NCBI GenBank assembly: GCA_963855995.1
Contig: OY979717.1
Span: 32,472,297-32,536,296, forward strand
Direction: 5' to 3'
DNA length: 64,000 nucleotides
From: Muricea muricata
Taxonomy: Eukaryota; Cnidaria; Anthozoa; Malacalcyonacea; Plexauridae
The stretch's first letter is position 1. Each line of letters starts with the position of its first letter. Below the pieces are notes generated by a model. It did not search any database. It was not told the DNA's origin and saw nothing but the letters and a program-made list of their open reading frames with translations. The position numbers and the translations under genes were made by a program. Positions 13,282 through 25,929 of this stretch are shown here, in pieces.

Positions 13282-13431
13282 ATTGAAAATTTAAGAGCTT
13301 ACCACGTCCGAAATCATTTTTTCGCGACTCAAACTGTCGAAATTAGCGAAATAACATGTCAAGATGAGAAACCTATAACTTTCTTTAAACCTGAAAAAAA
13401 TCGTCTTACAATCATCAAAATCGCGTTTTAA
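13213..13431 (+). repeat. Chimeric monomer
   Basis: The 5' half is the GTGTAC...GAGGGTAGCG...ATATCCTGC subtype (as at 9352), and from about 13285 the sequence becomes the GAAAATTTAAGAGC...TTTTTTCGCGAC subtype. The monomer after it belongs to a different run from the one after 9352. It marks the end of the 12-mer repeat and lies just before the second large block begins. Confidence 0.8.
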
Positions 13432-13459
13432 GCGCTCTAGAAATGATTTGAGCTTAAAA

Positions 13460-16400
13460 ACTTGTTGTATTTACCAACTAAAAGTATCCGTCTTAAATCA
13501 ATAACGGCGACGTTTTAGAGCTTAAAATCAAGTTTTGTGTGCTTATGTTATCGAGTTGAGCGCAATGATATACTACAATAACGGAACAAAAAGAGACCTT
13601 CTAATTGAAAATTTAAGAGCTTACCACGTCCGAAATCATTTTTTCGGGACTCAAACTGTCGAAATTAGCGAAATAACATGTCAAGATGAGAAACCTATAA
13701 CTTTCTTTAAACCTCAAAAAAATCGTCTTACAATCATCAAAATCGCGTTTTAAGCGCTCTAGAAATGATTTGAGTTTAAAAGCTTGTTGTATTTACCAAC
13801 TAATAATTCCTGTCTTAAATCAATAACGGCGAAGTTTTAGAGCTTAAAGTCATGCTTTTTGTACTTACGTTATCGAGGGTAGCGCAATGATATACTGCAA
13901 TAACGGAACAAAAAGAGACCTTCTAATTGGAAATTTAAGATCTTACCACGTCCGAAATCATGTTTTCGGCACTCAAACCATCAGGATAAGCGAAACAACA
14001 TGTCAAAATGAGAAACCTATAGCTTTCTTTAACCTGAAAAAAAGTTTACTTAGAATCATTAAAATCGCGTTTTAAGCGCTCTAGAAGTGATTTGAGCCTA
14101 AAAACTTGTTGAATTTACCAACTAAAAGTTTCCGTCTTAAATCAATAACGGCGAAGTTTTAGAGCTTAAAATCAAGTTTTGTGTGCTTATGTTATCGAGT
14201 TGAGCGCAATGATATACTACAATAACGGAACAAAAAGAGACCTTCTAATTGAAAATTTAAGAGCTTACCACGTCCGAAATCATTTTTTCGGGACTCAAAC
14301 TGTCGAAATTAGCGAAAAAACATGTCAAGATGAGAAACCTATAACTTTCTTTAAACCTGAAAAAAATCGTCTTACAATCATCAAAATCGCGTTTTAAGCG
14401 CTCTAGAAATGATTTGAGCTTAAAAACTTGTTGTATTTACCAACTAATAATTCCTGTCTTAAATCAATAACGGCGACGTTTTAGAGCTTAAAGTCATGCT
14501 TTTTGTACTTATGTTATCGAGGGTAGCGCAATGATATACTGCAATAACGGAACAAAAAGAGACCTTCTAATTGAAAATTTAAGATCTTACTACGTCCGAA
14601 ATCATGTTTTCGGCACTCAAACCATCAGGATAAGCGAAACAACATGTAAAAATGAGAAACCTATAACTTTCTTTAACCTGAAAAAAAGTTTACTTAGAAT
14701 CATCAAAATCGCGTTTTAAGCGCTCTAGAAGTGATTTGAGCTTAAAAACTTGTGGAATTTACCAACTAATAATTGCTGTCTTAAATTAATAACGGGACGT
14801 TTTAGAGCTTAAAATCATGTTTTGTGTGCTTATGTTATCGAGTTGAGCGCAATGATATACTACAATAACGGAACAAAAAGAGACCTTTTAATTGGAAATT
14901 TAAGATCTTATAACGTCCGAAATCATGTTTTCGGGACTCAAACCATCGAAATTAGCGAAATAACATGTATATATGAGAAACCTATAACTTTCTTTAACCT
15001 GAAAAAAATTTTACTTAGAATCATTAAAATCGCGTTTTAAGCGCTCTAGAAGTCATTTGAGCGGAAAAACTTGTTGAATTTACCAACTAAAAGTATCCGT
15101 CTTAAATCAATAATGGCGACGTTTTAGAGCTTAAAATCATGTTTTGTGTGCTTATGTTATCGAGTTGAGCGCAATGATATACTACAATAAAGGAACAAAA
15201 AGAGACCTTCTAATTGAAAATTTAAGAGCTTACCACGTCCGAAATCATGTTTTCGGCACTCAAACCATGGAGATAAGCGAAATAAGATATCAAAATTAGA
15301 AACCTATAACTTTCTTTAAACCTGAAAAAAATCGACTTACAATCATTAAAATCGCGTTTTAAGCGCTCTAGAAGTGATTTGAGCGCAAAACTTGTTGAAT
15401 TTACCAATTAAAAATATCCGTCTTAAATCAATAACGGCGACGTTTTAGAGCTTAAAATCATGTTTTGTGTGCTTATGTTATCGAGTTGAGCGCAATGATA
15501 TACTACAATAACGGAACAAAAAGAGACCTTCTAATTGGAAATTTAAGATCTTACCACGTCCGAAATCATGTTTTCGGCTCTCAAACTATCAAGATAAGCG
15601 AAACAACATGTCAAAAGGAGAAACCTATAGCTTTCTTTAACCTGAAAAAAGTTTACTTAGAATCATTAAAATCGCGTTTTAAGCGCTCTAGAAGTGATTT
15701 GAGCCTAAAAACTTGTTGAATTTACCAACTAAAAGTATCCGTCTTAAATCAACAACGGCGACGTTTTAGAGCTTAAAATCAAGTTTTGTGTGCTTATGTT
15801 ATCGAGTTGAGTGCAATGATATACTACAATAACGGAACAAAAAGAGACCTTCTAATTGAAAATTTAAGAGCTTACTACGTCCGAAATCATGTTTTCGGGA
15901 CTCAAACTGTCGAAATTAGCGAAATAACATGTCAAGATGAGAAACCTATAACTTTCTTTAAACCTGAAAAAAATCGTCTTACAATCATCAAAATCGCGTT
16001 TAAAGCGCTCTAGCAATGATTTTAGCTTAAAAACTTGTTGTATTTACCAACTAATAATTCCTGTCTTAAATCAATAACGGCGACGTTTTAGAGCTTAAAG
16101 TCATGCTTTGTGTACTTATGTTATCCAGGGTAGCGCAATGATATACTGCAATAACGGAACAAAAAGAGACCTTCTAATTGGAAATTTAAGATCTTACCAC
16201 GTCCGAAATCATGTTTTTGGCTCTCAAACTATCAAGATAAGCGAAACAACATGTCAAAAGGAGAAACCTATAGCTTTCTTTAACCTGAAAAAAAGTTTAC
16301 TTAGAATCATTAAAATCGCGTTTTAAGAGCTCTAGAAGTGATTTGAGCCTAAAAACTTGTTGAATTTATAAACTAAAAGTATCCGTCTTAAATCAATAAC

Positions 16401-19400
16401 AGCGACGTTTTAGAGCTTAAAATCAAGTTTTGTGTGCTTATGTTATCGACTTGAGCGCAATGATATACTACAATAACGGAACAAAAAGAGACCTTCTAAT
16501 TGAAAATTTAAGAGCTTACCACGTCCGAAATCATTTTTTCGGGACTCAAACTGTCGAAATTAGCGAAATAACATGTCAAGATGCGAAACCTATAACTTTC
16601 TTTAACCTGAAAAAAATTTTACTTAGAATCATTAAAATCGCGTTTTAAGCGCTCTAGAAGTGATTTGAGCGCAAAACTTGTTGAATTTACCAATTAAAAA
16701 TATCCGTCTCAAATCAATAACGGCGACGTTTTAGAGCTTAAAATCATGTTTTGTGTGCTTATGTTATCGAGTTGAGCGCAATGATATACTACAACAACGG
16801 AACAAAAAGAGACCTTCTAATATGAAATTTAAGATCTTACCACGTCCGAAATCATGTTTTCGGCTCTCAAACCATCAAGATAAGCGAAACAACATGTCAA
16901 AAGGAGAAACCTATAGCTTTCTTTAACCTGGAAAAAAGTTTACTTAGAATCATTAAAATCGCGTTTTAAGCGCTCTAGAAGTGATTTGAGTCTAAAAACT
17001 TGTTGAATTTACCAACTAAAAGTATCCGTCTTAAATCAATAACGGCGACGTTTTAGAGCTTAAAATCATGTTTTGTGTGCTTATGTTATCGAGTTGAGCG
17101 CAATGATATACTACAATAACGGAACAAAAAGAGACCTTCTAATTGGAAATTAATGAGCTTACCACGTCCGAAATCATGTTTTCGGCACTCAAACCATCAA
17201 GATAAAAGAAACAACATGTCAATATGAGAAACCTATAACTTTCTTTAACCTGAAAAAAAGTTTACTTAGAATCATTAAAATCGCGTTTTAAGAGCTCTAA
17301 AAGTGATTTGAGCTTAAAAACTTGTTGTATTTACCAACTAATAATTCCTGTCTTAAATCAATAACGGCGACGTTTTAGAGCTTAAAGTCATGCTTTGTGT
17401 ACTTATGTTATCGAGGGTAGCGCAATGATATCCTGCAATAACGGAACAAAAAGAGACCTTCTAATTGGAAATTTAAGATCTTACTACGTCCGAAATCATG
17501 TTTTCGGCACTCAAACTATCAGGATAAGCGAAACAACATGTCAAAATGAGAAACCTATAACTTTCTTTAACCTGAAAAAAAGTTTACTTAGAATCATCAA
17601 AATCGCGTTTTAAGCGCTCTAGAAGTGATTTGAGCTTAAAAACTTGTGGAATTTACCAACTAATAATTGCTGTCTTAAATTAATAACGGGACGTTTTAGA
17701 GCTTAAAATCATGTTTTGTGTGCTTATGTTATCGAGTTGAGCGTAATGATATACTACAATAACGGAACAAAAAGAGACCTTTTAATTGGAAATTTAAGAT
17801 CTTATAACGTCCGAAATCATGTTTTCGGGACTCAAACCATCGAAATTAGCGAAATAACATGTATATATGAGAAACCTATAACTTTCTTTAACCTGAAAAA
17901 AATTTTACTTAGAATCATTAAAATCGCGTTTTAAGCGCTCTAGAAGTTATTTGAGCGGAAAAACTTGTTGAATTTACCAACTAAAAGTATCCGTCTTAAA
18001 TCAATAACGGCGACGTTTTAGAGCTTAAAATCATGTTTTGTGTGCTTATGTTATCGAGTTGAGCGCAATGATATACTACAATAACGGAACAAAAAGAGAC
18101 CTTCTAATTGAAAATTTAAGAGCTTACCACGTCCGAAATCATGTTTTCGGCACTCAAACCATGGAGATAAGCGAAATAAGATATCAAAATTAGAAACCTA
18201 TAACTTTCTTTAAACCTGAAAAAAATCGACTTACAATCATTAAAATCGCGTTTTAAGCGCTCTAGAAGTGATTTGAGCGCAAAACTTGTTGAATTTACCA
18301 ATTAAAAATATCCGTCTTAAATCAATAACGGCGACGTTTTAGAGCTTAAAATCATGTTTTGTGTGCTTATGTTATCGAGTTGAGCGCAATGATATACTAC
18401 AATAACGGAACAAAAAGAGACCTTCTAATTGGAAATTTAAGATCTTACCACGTCCGAAATCACGTTTTCGGCTCTCAAACTATCAAGATAAGCGAAACAA
18501 CATGTCAAAAGGAGAAACCTATAGCTTTCTTTAACCTGAAAAAAGTTTACTTAGAATCATTAAAATCGCGTTTTAAGCGCTCTAGAAGTGATTTGAGCCT
18601 AAAAACTTGTTGAATTTACCAACTAAAAGTATCCGTCTTAAATCAACAACGGCGACGTTTTAGAGCTTAAAATCAAGTTTTGTGTGCTTATGTTATCGAG
18701 TTGAGTGCAATGATATACTACAATAACGGAACAAAAAGAGACCTTCTAATTGAAAATTTAAGAGCTTACTACGTCCGAAATCATGTTTTCGGGACTCAAA
18801 CTGTCGAAATTAGCGAAATAACATGTCAAGATGAGAAACCTATAACTTTCTTTAAACCTGAAAAAAATCGTCTTACAATCATCAAAATCGCGTTTAAAGC
18901 GCTCTAGCAATGATTTTAGTTAAAAAACTTGTTGTATTTACCAACTAATAATTCCTGTCTTAAATCAATAACGGCGACGTTTTAGAGCTTAAAGTCATGC
19001 TTTGTGTACTTATGTTATCCAGGGTAGCGCAATGATATACTGCAATAACGGAACAAAAAGAGACCTTCTAATTGGAAATTTAAGATCTTACCACGTCCGA
19101 AATCATGTTTTCGGCTCTCAAACTATCAAGATAAGCGAAACAACATGTCAAAAGGAGAAACCTATAGCTTTCTTTAACCTGAAAAAAAGTTTACTTAGAA
19201 TCATTAAAATCGCGTTCTAAGCGCTCTAGAAGTGATTTGAGCCTAAAAACTTGTTGAATTTATAAACTAAAAGTATCCGTCTTAAATCAATAACAGCGAC
19301 GTTTTAGAGCTTAAAATCAAGTTTTGTGTGTATATGTTATCGAGTTGAGCGCAATGATATACTACAATAACGGAACAAAAAGAGACCTTCTAATTGAAAA

Positions 19401-22400
19401 TTTAAGAGCTTACCACGTCCGAAATCATTTTTTCGGGACTCAAACTGTCGAAATTAGCGAAATAACATGTCAAGATGCGAAACCTATAACTTTCTTTAAC
19501 CTGAAAAAAATTTTACTTAGAATCATTAAAATCGCGTTTTAAGCGCTCTAGAAGTGATTTGAGCGCAAAACTTGTTGAATTTACCAATTAAAAATATCCG
19601 TCTCAAATCAATAACGGCGACGTTTTAGAGCTTAAAATCATGTTTTGTGTGCTTATGTTATCGAGTTGAGCGCAATGATATACTACAATAACGGAACAAA
19701 AAGAGACCTTCTAATTGGAAATTTAAGATCTTACCACGTCCGAAATCATGTTTTCGGCTCTCAAACCATCAAGATAAGCGAAACAACATGTCAAAAGGAG
19801 AAACCTATAGCTTTCTTTAACCTGGAAAAAAGTTTACTTAGAATCATTAAAATCGCGTTTTAAGCGCTCTAGAAGTGATTTGAGTCTAAAAACTTGTTGA
19901 ATTTACCAACTAAAAGTATCCGTCTTAAATCAATAACGGCGACGTTTTAGAGCTTAAAGTCATGCTTTGTGTACTTATGTTATCGAGGGTAGCGCAATGA
20001 TATCCTGCAATAACGGAACAAAAAGAGACCTTCTAATTGGAAATTTAAGATCTTACCACGTCCGAAATCATGTTTTCGGCTCTCAAAATATCAAGATAAG
20101 CGAAACAACATGTCAAAAGGAGAAACCTATAGCTTTCTTTAACCTGAAAAAAAGTTTACTTAGAATCATTAAAATCGCGTTTTAAGCGCTCTAGAAGTGA
20201 TTTGAGCCTAAAAACTTGTTGAATTTACCAACTAAAAGTATCCGTCTTAAATCAATAACGGCGACGTTTTAGAGCTTAAAATCAAGTTTTGTGTGCTTAT
20301 GTTATCGAGTTGAGCGCAATGATATACTACAATAACGGAACAAAAAGAGACCTTTTAATTGAAAATTTAAGAGCTTACCACGTCCGAAATCATTTTTTCG
20401 CGACTCAAACTGTCGAAATTGGCGAAATAACATGTCAAGATGAGAAACCTATAACTTTCTTTAAACCTGAAAAAAATCGTCTTACAATCATCAAAATCGC
20501 GTTTTAAGCGCTCTAGAAATGATTTGAGCTTAAAAACTTGTTGTATTTACCAACTAAAAGTATCCGTCTTAAATCAATAACGGCGACGTTTTAGAGCTTA
20601 AAATCAAGTTTTGTTTGCTTATGTTATCGAGTTGAGCGCAATGATATACTACAATAACGGAACAAAAAGAGACCTTCTAATTGAAAATTTAAGAGCTTAC
20701 CACGTCCGAAATCATTTTTTCGGGACTCAAACTGTCGAAATTAGCGAAATAACATGTCAAGATGAGAAACCTATAACTTTCTTTAAACCTCAAAAAAATC
20801 GTCTTACAATCATCAAAATCGCGTTTTAAGCGCTCTAGAAATGATTTGAGTTTAAAAGCTTGTTGTATTTACCAACTAATAATTCCTGTCTTAAATCAAT
20901 AACGGCGACGTTTTAGAGCTTAAAGTCATGCTTTTTGTACTTACGTTATCGAGGGTAGCGCAATGATATACTGCAATAACGGAACAAAAAGAGACCTTCT
21001 AATTGGAAATTTAAGATCTTACCACGTCCGAAATCATGTTTTCGGCACTCAAACCATCAGGATAAGCGAAACAACATGTCAAAATGAGAAACCTATAACT
21101 TTCTTTAACCTGAAAAAAAGTTTACTTAGAATCATTAAAATCGCGTTTTAAGAGCTCTAGAAGTGATTTGAGCTTAAAAACTTGTTTAATTTACCAACTA
21201 ATAATTGCTGTCTTAAATCAATAACGTGACGTTTTAGAGCGTAAAATCATGTTTTGTGTGCTTATGTTATCGAGTTGAGCGCAATGATATACTACAATAA
21301 CGGAACAAAAAGAGACCTTCTAATTGGAAATTTAAGATCTTACCACGTCCGAAATCATGTTTTCGGCACTCAAACCATCGAAATTAGCGAAATAACATGT
21401 CAAAATGAGAAACCTATCACTTTCTTTAAACCTGAAAAAAAATCGACCTACAATCATCAAAATCGCGTTTTAAGCGCTCTAGAAGTGATTTGAGCTTAAA
21501 AACTTGTTGAATATACGAACTAAAAATTGCTGTCTTAAATCAATAACGGCGACGTTTTAGAGCTTAAAATCATGTTTTGTGTGCTTATGTGATCGAGTTG
21601 AGCGCAATGATATACTACAATAACGGAACAAAAACAGACCTTCTAATTGGAAATTTAAGATCTTACCACGTCCGAAATCATGTTTTCGGCACTCAAACCA
21701 TGGAGATAAGCGAAATAAGATATCAAAATTAGAAACCTATAACTTTCTTTAAACCTGAAAAAAATCGACTTACAATCATTAAAATCGCGTTTTAAGCGCT
21801 CTAGAAGTGATTTGAGCGCAAAACTTGTTGAATTTACCAATTAAAAATATCCGTCTTAAATCAATAACGGTGACGTTTTAGAGCTTAAAATCATGTTTTG
21901 TGTGCTTATGTTATCGAGTTGAGCGCAATGATATACTACAATAACGGAACAAAAAGAGACCTTCTAATTGGAAATTTAAGAGCTTACCACGTCCGAAATC
22001 ATTTTTTCGGGACTCAAACTGTCGAAATTAGCGAAAAAACATGTCAAGATGAGAAACCTATAACTTTCTTTAAACCTGAAAAAAATCGTCTTACAATCAT
22101 CAAAATCGCGTTTTAAGCGCTCTAGAAATGATTTGAGCTTAAAAACTTGTTGTATTTACCAACTAATAATTCCTGTCTTAAATCAATAACGGCGACGTTT
22201 TAGAGCTTAAAGTCATGCTTTGTGTACTTATGTTATCGAGGGTAGCGCAATGATATCCTGCAATAACGGAACAAAAAGAGACCTTCTAATTGGAAATTTA
22301 AGATCTTACTACGTCCGAAATCATGTTTTCGGCACTCAAACTATCAGGATAAGCGAAACAACATGTCAAAATGAGAAACCTATAACTTTCTTTAACCTGA

Positions 22401-23800
22401 AAAAAAGTTCACTTAGAATCATTAAAATCGCGTTTTAAGAGCTCTAGAAGTGATTTGAGCTTAAAAACTTGTTTAATTTACCAACTAATAATTGCTGTCT
22501 TAAATCAATAACGTGACGTTTTAGAGCGTAAAATCATGTTTTGTGTGCTTATGTTATCGAGTTGAGCGCAATGATATACTGCAATCACGGAACAAAAAGA
22601 GACCTTTTAATTGGAAATTTAAGATCTTATCACGTCCGAAATCATGTTTTCGGGACTCAAACCATCGAAATTAGCGAAATAACATGTCAATATGAGAAAC
22701 CTATAACTTTCTTTAACCTGAAAAAAATTTTACTTAGAATCATTAAAATCGCGTTTTAAGCGCTCTAGAAGTTATTTGAGCGGAAAAACTTGTTGAATTT
22801 ACCAACTAAAAGTATCCGTCTTAAATCAATAACGGCGACGTTTTAGAGCTTAAAATCATGTTTTGTGTGCTTATGTTTTCAATTTGAGCGTAATGATATA
22901 CTACAATAACGGAACAAAAAGAGACCTTCTATATGGAAATTTATGATCTTACCACGTCCGAAATCATGTTTTCGGGACTCAAACTATCGAAATTAGCGAA
23001 ATAACATGTCAATATGAGAAACCTATAACTTTCTTTAACCTGAAAAAAATTTTACTTAGAATCATTAAAATCGCGTTTTAAGCGCTCTAGAAGTGATTTG
23101 AGCGCAAAACTTGTTGAATTTACCAATTAAAAATATCCGTCTTATATCAATAACGGCGACGTTTTAGAGCTTAAAATCATGTTTTGTGTGCTTATGTTAT
23201 CGAGTTGAGCGCAATGATATACTACAATAACGGAACAAAAAGAGACCTTCTAATTGGAAATTTAAGATCTTACCACGTCCGAAATCATGTTTTCGGCTCT
23301 CAAACCGTCAAGATAAGCGAAACAACATGTCAAAAGGAGAAACCTATAGCTTTCTTTAACCTGAAAAAAAGTTTACTTAGAATCATTAAAATCGCGTTTT
23401 AAGCGCTCTAGAAGTGATTTGAGCATAAAAACTTGTTGAATTTACCAACTAAAAGTATCCGTCTTAAATCAATAACGGCGACGTTTTAGAGCTTAAAATC
23501 ATGTTTTGTGTGCTTATGTTATCGAGTTGAGCGCAATGATATACTACAATAACGGAACAAAAAGAGACCTTCTAATTGGAAATTTAAGATCTTACCACGT
23601 CCGAAATCATGTTTTCGGCTCTCAAAATATCAAGATAAGCGAAACAACATGTCAAAAGGAGAAACCTATAGCTTTCTTTAACCTGAAAAAAAGTTTACTT
23701 AGAATCATTAAAATCGCGTTTTAAGCGCTCTAGAAGTGATTTGAGCCTAAAAACTTGTTGAATTTACCAACTAAAAGTATCCGTCTTAAATCAATAACGG
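13460..23800 (+). repeat. Large duplicated block, copy B (offset 13,190 bp)
   Basis: Second copy of the block at 270-10930. Differences I noticed include GACTTGAGCG near 16448 (GAGTTGAGCG in copy A), TGTTTTTGGC near 16215 (TGTTTTCGGC) and TGTATATGTT near 19329 (TGCTTATGTT). TCGAAATTAGCG stands near 15910 where copy A has TCAAAATTAGTG. The main structural difference is the fused monomer at 21898, which removes one monomer. Confidence 0.88.
21898..22116 (+). repeat. Chimeric monomer replacing two monomers
   Basis: The first part matches the monomer at 8708 (GGAAATTTAAG), and from about 21980 it continues as the next monomer, 9030 (AGCTTACC...TTTTTTCGGGAC...GAAAAAACATG). Exactly one repeat length (322 bp) is missing relative to copy A, so the offset between large copies changes from 13,190 to 12,868 bp here. 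Confidence 0.85.
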
Positions 23801-25730
23801 CGAAGTTTTAGAGCTTAAAATCAAGTTTTGTGTGCTTATGTTATCGAGTTGAGCGCAATGATATACTACAATAACGGAACAAAAAGAGACCTTCTAATTG
23901 AAAATTTAAGAGCTTACCACGTCCGAAATCATTTTTTCGGGACTCAAACTGTCGAAATTAGCGAAAAAACATGTCAAGATGAGAAACCTATAACTTTCTT
24001 TAAACCTGAAAAAAATCGTCTTACAATCATCAAAATCGCGTTTTAAGCGCTCTAGAAATGATTTGAGCTTAAAAACTTGTTGTATTTACCAACTAATAAT
24101 TCCTGTCTTAAATCAATAACGGCGACGTTTTAGAGCTTAAAGTCATGCTTTGTGTACTTATGTTATCGAGGGTAGCGCAATGATATCCTGCAATAACGGA
24201 ACAAAAAGAGACCTTCTAATTGGAAATTTAAGATCTTACTACGTCCGAAATCATGTTTTCGGCACTCAAACTATCAGGATAAGCGAAACAACATGTCAAA
24301 ATGAGAAACCTATAACTTTCTTTAACCTGAAAAAAAGTTCACTTAGAATCATTAAAATCGCGTTTTAAGAGCTCTAGAAGTGATTTGAGCTTAAAAACTT
24401 GTTTAATTTACCAACTAATAATTGCTGTCTTAAATCAATAACGTGACGTTTTAGAGCGTAAAATCATGTTTTGTGTGCTTATGTTATCGAGTTGAGCGCA
24501 ATGATATACTGCAATCACGGAACAAAAAGAGACCTTTTAATTGGAAATTTAAGATCTTATCACGTCCGAAATCATGTTTTCGGGACTCAAACCATCGAAA
24601 TTAGCGAAATAACATGTCAATATGAGAAACCTATAACTTTCTTTAACCTGAAAAAAATTTTACTTAGAATCATTAAAATCGCGTTTTAAGCGCTCTAGAA
24701 GTTATTTGAGCGGAAAAAGTTGTTGAATTTACCAACTAAAAGTATCCGTCTTAAATCAATAACGGCGACGTTTTAGAGCTTAAAATCATGTTTTGTGTGC
24801 TTATGTTTTCAATTTGAGCGTAATGATATACTACAATAACGGAACAAAAAGAGACCTTCTATATGGAAATTTATGATCTTACCACGTCCGAAATCATGTT
24901 TTCGGGACTCAAACTATCGAAATTAGCGAAATAACATGTCATTATGAGAAACCTATAACTTTCTTTAACCTGAAAAAAATTTTACTTAGAATCATTAAAA
25001 TTGCGTTTTAAGCGCTCTAGAAGTGATTTGAGCGCAAAACTTGTTGAATTTACCAATTAAAAATATCCGTCTTATATCAATAACGGCGACGTTTTAGAGC
25101 TTAAAATCATGTTTTGTGTGCTTATGTTATCGAGTTGAGCGCAATGATATACTACAATAACGGAACAAAAAGAGACCTTCTAATTGGAAATTTAAGATCT
25201 TACCACGTCCGAAATCATGTTTTCGGCTCTCAAACCGTCAAGATAAGCGAAACAACATGTCAAAAGGAGAAACCTATAGCTTTCTTTAACCTGAAAAAAA
25301 GTTTACTTAGAATCATTAAAATCGCGTTTTAAGCGCTCTAGAAGTGATTTGAGCATAAAAACTTGTTGAATTTACCAACTAAAAGTATCCGTCTTAAATC
25401 AATAACGGCGACGTTTTAGAGCTTAAAATCATGTTTTGTGTGCTTATGTTATCGAGTTGAGCGCAATGATATACTACAATAACGGAACAAAAAGAGACCT
25501 TCTAATTGGAAATTTAAGATCTTACCACGTCCGAAATCATGTTTTCGGCTCTCAAAATATCAAGATAAGCGAAACAACATGTCAAAAGGAGAAACCTATA
25601 GCTTTCTTTAACCTGAAAAAAAGTTTACTTAGAATCATTAAAATCGCGTTTTAAGCGCTCTAGAAGTGATTTGAGCCTAAAAACTTGTTGAATTTACCAA
25701 CTAAAAGTATCCGTCTTAAATCAATAACGG
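21985..25730 (+). repeat. 6-monomer tandem duplication (1,930 bp)
   Basis: Positions about 21985-23800 recur at 23915-25730, offset 1,930 bp, six monomers in tandem. Shared markers are AGTTCACTTAG, TGCAATCACGGAAC, TTTTCAATTTGAGCGTAATG with the TGA, and CTCAAAATATC. After 25758 the array instead follows 10960 onward at an offset of 14,798 bp, which shares GCGCTTTAGAAATG at 13109 and 27907. Confidence 0.85.
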
Positions 25731-25929
25731 CGACGTTTTAGAGCTTAAAATCAAGTTTTGTGTGCTTATGTTATCGAGTTGAGCGCAATGATATACTACA
25801 ATAACGGAACAAAAAGAGACCTTCTAATTGAAAATTTAAGAGCTTACCACGTCCGAAATCATTTTTTCGCGACTCAAACTGTCGAAATTGGCGAAATAAC
25901 ATGTCAAGATGAGAAACCTATAACTTTCT

